From Desulfotomaculaceae bacterium (GTDB taxonomy: Bacteria; Bacillota; Desulfotomaculia; Desulfotomaculales; Pelotomaculaceae), in NCBI GenBank assembly GCA_028704035.1, contig JAQVLS010000012.1:1-16002 (forward strand): a DNA stretch of 16,002 bases. Direction: 5' to 3'. The position numbers and the translations under genes are program-made. The stretch's first letter is position 1. The number at the start of each line of letters is the position of its first letter. Below, piece by piece: positions 13,660 through 16,002 of the stretch. The notes under the pieces are model-generated. The model was not told the DNA's origin. It saw only the letters and a program-made list of their open reading frames with translations, and made no database searches.

Positions 13660-15586
13660 AAGTCTCAGGACAATAAAGAATAAATTTTTTCCTTTGATCA
13701 AACAAAGACTGGGTCACCGCAACGGTTTAGGTATTACCCAGGTGCTGGTATGCTCCGGCACGGCCTGCTCCTCTGCGGATAGCCAGGATTTTCGGCTGGA
13801 ACTTGAGCGGGAACTGGACCGGCACAATTTGAGAGATAACGTGCGGGTTATTAAAACAGGGTGTTTTGGTTTCTGCCAGCACGGACCTATTGCCATGGTC
13901 CATCCCGGTGAAGTGTTTTACTGCCGGGTCGAACCGGACGATGCTAAGGAGCTTGTGGAAACACATTTAGTCAGCGGCCGGATCGTGGATAGACTTCTCT
14001 ATCAAAATAACGGTCAAAAAGCCAATAATATCGAAGATATTAATTTTTTTAAAGCCCAGAAACGGATAGTACTGCGTAACTGCGGCGTAATAAACCCGGA
14101 GGAAATCGGCGAATACATCGCATTAGACGGCTATTTCACCCTAGCAGATATTGTCTTAAATAAAAAACCGTCTGAAATAATTGATAGAATCAAAAAATCC
14201 GGACTGAGGGGTAGGGGGGGCGCCGGATTCCCGACTGGTCGGAAATGGGAGATGACGGCTGCCCAGGATGCCAGCCCCAAGTATGTTTTGTGCAACGCGG
14301 ACGAAGGGGATCCCGGCGCTTTTATGGACCGCAGCATCCTGGAGGGAGACCCGCATAGCATCCTAGAAGCGATGGCAGTGGCCGGCTATTGTATTGGCGC
14401 GGCGCAGGGTTACATTTATATACGGGCAGAATATCCCATCGCTGTGGAAAGACTGGAAATCGCTATTGACCAGGCCAGAAAGTATGGTCTACTGGGCAAA
14501 AACCTTTTTGGCACTTCCTTTAACTTTGATATCGGACTGCGCTTTGGAGCTGGCGCATTTGTGTGCGGAGAGGAAACCGCGCTGCTCCAATCCGTCATGG
14601 GCCAACGCGGGGAACCAAGTCCCAGACCGCCCTACCCGGCTCAGGAAGGTCTCTGGGGCAAACCAACATTAATCAGCAATGTTGAAACCTACGCCAACAT
14701 CCCGGTCATTTTGAGAGAGGGCTGGGAATGGTACAGCGGACATGGCACGGCGACAAGCAAAGGCTCTAAGGTGTTCTCCCTAGCCGGCAAAATCAATAAC
14801 ACCGGCCTTATCGAAGTACCCATAGGCACTACCCTGCGCACAATTGTATTTGATATAGGAGGCGGCATACCAGGCGGAAAAAAATTTAAAGCAGTCCAGA
14901 CCGGCGGACCTTCAGGCGGCTGTATACCTGACAAATACCTGGATCTCCCCATAGATTATGAATCCTTGAAAGAGATTGGGTCGATGATGGGGTCCGGCGG
15001 TATGATAGTTATGGACGAAGAGAACTGCATGGTTGACATAGCCCGGTTTTACGTTGAATTTACCCAGGACGAGTCCTGCGGGCGCTGCACACCCTGCCGG
15101 GTGGGGACCAAAAGGCTTTTAGAAATATTAAAAAGAATTACGGAGGGTAAGGGAGAAATAGAGGATCTGGAGCTGCTTGAAGAACTAGCCTTTGACATCC
15201 GTGACGCGTCACTGTGCGGTCTGGGCCAGACCGCTCCCAATCCTGTAATTTCTACATTACGTTATTTCAAGGAAGAATATATCGCCCACATCAAGGATAA
15301 AACCTGTCCGGCCGGTGTGTGCAAAGCGCTTCTTGACTATACGATAGATGAAGCCAAGTGCGCCGCCTGCGGTCTTTGCGCCAAGGTTTGCGCCGCAGGC
15401 GCCATTACCGGCGCGCGGGGAAAGCCATACCGGATCGATCCTGATAAATGCCTTAAATGTGCGGCATGTGAGGCTAAATGTCCAAAAGATGCTATTACCA
15501 AAGGAGCCAGGAGGGAGGTCGTTAATATTGCAGAAAACTGTATACTCACCGGGACCGGTGGTCAGGAAGAAAGGGCAGCTTTATGA
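13637..15586 (+). CDS. nuoF: NuoF-like NADH/FMN subunit with ferredoxin tail (HydB/HndC type)
   Basis: The flavin- and NAD(H)-binding subunit. Domains, numbered from GTG 13631: a thioredoxin-like [2Fe-2S] domain with C41, C46, C78, C82 (30-115); the NuoF core with the glycine-rich GRGGAGFPTGRKW (194-206), NADEGDPGAF (222-231) and FGAGAFVCGEETALL (306-319); a [4Fe-4S] site ESCGRCTPCR with C483, C486, C489 and C529; and a C-terminal 2x[4Fe-4S] ferredoxin (C577/580/583/587 and C607/610/613/617). This build, at about 650 aa, is that of HydB/HndC of NAD(P)-linked, often electron-bifurcating, hydrogenases and of related formate dehydrogenases; it is not respiratory NuoF. ATG 13637 is chosen since AGGTGA (13629-13634) precedes it; GTG 13640 is equally possible and GTG 13631 lies in the ribosome site. 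Confidence 0.94.
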   Translation: MVKIKNTESLRTIKNKFFPLIKQRLGHRNGLGITQVLVCSGTACSSADSQDFRLELERELDRHNLRDNVRVIKTGCFGFCQHGPIAMVHPGEVFYCRVEPDDAKELVETHLVSGRIVDRLLYQNNGQKANNIEDINFFKAQKRIVLRNCGVINPEEIGEYIALDGYFTLADIVLNKKPSEIIDRIKKSGLRGRGGAGFPTGRKWEMTAAQDASPKYVLCNADEGDPGAFMDRSILEGDPHSILEAMAVAGYCIGAAQGYIYIRAEYPIAVERLEIAIDQARKYGLLGKNLFGTSFNFDIGLRFGAGAFVCGEETALLQSVMGQRGEPSPRPPYPAQEGLWGKPTLISNVETYANIPVILREGWEWYSGHGTATSKGSKVFSLAGKINNTGLIEVPIGTTLRTIVFDIGGGIPGGKKFKAVQTGGPSGGCIPDKYLDLPIDYESLKEIGSMMGSGGMIVMDEENCMVDIARFYVEFTQDESCGRCTPCRVGTKRLLEILKRITEGKGEIEDLELLEELAFDIRDASLCGLGQTAPNPVISTLRYFKEEYIAHIKDKTCPAGVCKALLDYTIDEAKCAACGLCAKVCAAGAITGARGKPYRIDPDKCLKCAACEAKCPKDAITKGARREVVNIAENCILTGTGGQEERAAL

Positions 15587-15602
15587 TAACCCGGAAACAG
15601 AT

Positions 15603-15947
15603 GTGGAAAAAATAAGGCTGACCATAGACGGCAGGGAAGTCGAAGCTGAGAAGGGGATGAATGTTTTAGAAGCCGCCCGTCTGGCCGGTATTGAGATCCC
15701 CAGTCTGTGTTACTTACGGCATATCAACGAAATCGGGTCCTGCCGGGTGTGCCTGGTTGAGGTGGAGATAAAAGGGGCCAAAACGCTCCAGGCTTCCTGT
15801 GTTTATCCGGCCACCGAGGGACTGGTCGTCCATACTTCATCACCACGGGTGAGACGCGTGCGGAAAACCATGGTGGAACTGCTCCTGTCTGATCACCACC
15901 TCAACCAGGCACACCCGGCAGGACCCGATTTCGTTGATATGCCGTAA
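15603..15947 (+). CDS. NuoG/HydA-like subunit, N-terminal part, artificially truncated
   Basis: The reading frame begins MEKIRLTIDGREVEAEKGMN and carries a plant-type [2Fe-2S] ferredoxin domain with ligands C36, C47, C50 and C66 (C-x10-C-x2-C-x15-C). This domain starts both HydA-type [FeFe] hydrogenases and NAD-linked formate dehydrogenase alpha subunits, so the catalytic identity cannot be decided. Residues 1-101, up to VELLLSDHHLN, look native. The last 13 (QAHPAGPDFVDMP) and the TAA at 15945-15947 come from the inverted copy described below and are not expected in this family, where a Cys-rich segment should follow. GTG 15603 is chosen from the family's usual start. The ATG at 15583, overlapping the previous stop, is out of frame and closes after ten codons. 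Confidence 0.75.
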   Translation: MEKIRLTIDGREVEAEKGMNVLEAARLAGIEIPSLCYLRHINEIGSCRVCLVEVEIKGAKTLQASCVYPATEGLVVHTSSPRVRRVRKTMVELLLSDHHLNQAHPAGPDFVDMP

Positions 15948-16002
15948 GTAACACAGACTGGGGATCTCAATAACGGCCAGACGTGCGGCTTCTAAAACAT
16001 TC
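15659..16002. repeat. 107-bp inverted repeat reaching the window end (probable chimeric fold-back)
   Basis: The left arm 15659-15765 and right arm 15896-16002 are reverse complements over 107 bases with two mismatches, at 15677 (facing 15984) and 15688 (facing 15973). They enclose a 130-base spacer. The left arm is ordinary coding sequence of the [2Fe-2S] domain. The right arm begins with CCACCTCAAC (15896-15905), which is both plausible native coding (DHHLN) and the exact complement of GTTGAGGTGG (15756-15765). This is the signature expected when a strand end folds back and is extended. The match runs to the very last base given. Confidence 0.93.

Noticed and set aside
15583..15615. ATGA overlap of the NuoF-like stop with an ATG, and a possible -1 frameshift on the A6 run (15607-15612) to enter the HydA/NuoG frame
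   Set aside because: The ATG frame closes after ten codons at TAA 15613. The A-run is preceded by G, so it is not a proper slippery heptamer, and GTG 15603 gives the family's normal N-terminus without any frameshift.
1..16002. CRISPR arrays, insertion sequences, phage or defence genes
   Set aside because: No regularly spaced repeats, transposase, integrase or nuclease motifs were found; all sizeable genes are housekeeping or metabolic.

Overview
The window looks like a piece of an anaerobic, Gram-positive, mid-GC bacterium of the Clostridia (Peptococcaceae-like: Pelotomaculum/Desulfotomaculum relatives). This is an inference from gene content and style. There are strong AGGAGG-type ribosome sites, many GTG/TTG starts, a UPF0182 membrane protein, an FmdE-family protein, a G104/K124-type phosphofructokinase, and a NuoE/NuoF/NuoG-like set of the kind found in NAD-linked (often electron-bifurcating) hydrogenases and formate dehydrogenases. 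I cannot name the species.

Layout. 1-375 is the 3' end of an elongation factor G gene with its terminator. It is followed by a small orphan ORF (444-671) and, on the minus strand, a complete tRNA-Trp(CCA) with its own promoter and terminator. 1037-2700 holds ddl (D-Ala-D-Ala ligase) and deoC (deoxyribose-phosphate aldolase), closed by a terminator. 2903-5863 pairs a small double-CxxC zinc-ribbon protein with a large UPF0182 membrane protein. 6006-8206 is a tight three-gene run: pfkA, an FmdE-family protein with a C-terminal zinc ribbon, and a small HAD protein of the soluble P-type-ATPase-like kind. 8207-8496 is non-coding but rich in inverted repeats and leads into a family 4 glycosyltransferase (8497-9666). 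After more palindromes and a terminator comes a complete zinc-uptake operon, zur-znuA-znuC-znuB (9927-12949), with overlapping genes and a sigma-A-type promoter. From 13066 to the end is an NADH-linked redox complex: a NuoE-like [2Fe-2S] subunit, a NuoF-like flavin/NADH subunit with an added 2x[4Fe-4S] ferredoxin tail, and the first ~100 residues of a NuoG/HydA-like subunit.

The main structural anomaly is at the right end. The last 107 bases (15896-16002) are a reverse-complement copy, with two mismatches, of 15659-15765 inside the same third subunit gene. The fold-back starts at a 10-base complementary stretch and truncates the hydrogenase/dehydrogenase gene with antisense-derived codons. 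The pattern fits an inverted chimera (whole-genome-amplification or assembly fold-back) at a contig end better than biology, so the apparent stop at 15947 should not be trusted.

I did not find a convincing undescribed system. The best non-routine items are the fold-back, the structured leader in front of the glycosyltransferase, the ambiguous non-standard start of ddl, the FmdE/HAD gene pair, the UPF0182/zinc-ribbon pair, and the palindrome cluster at 9708-9804.
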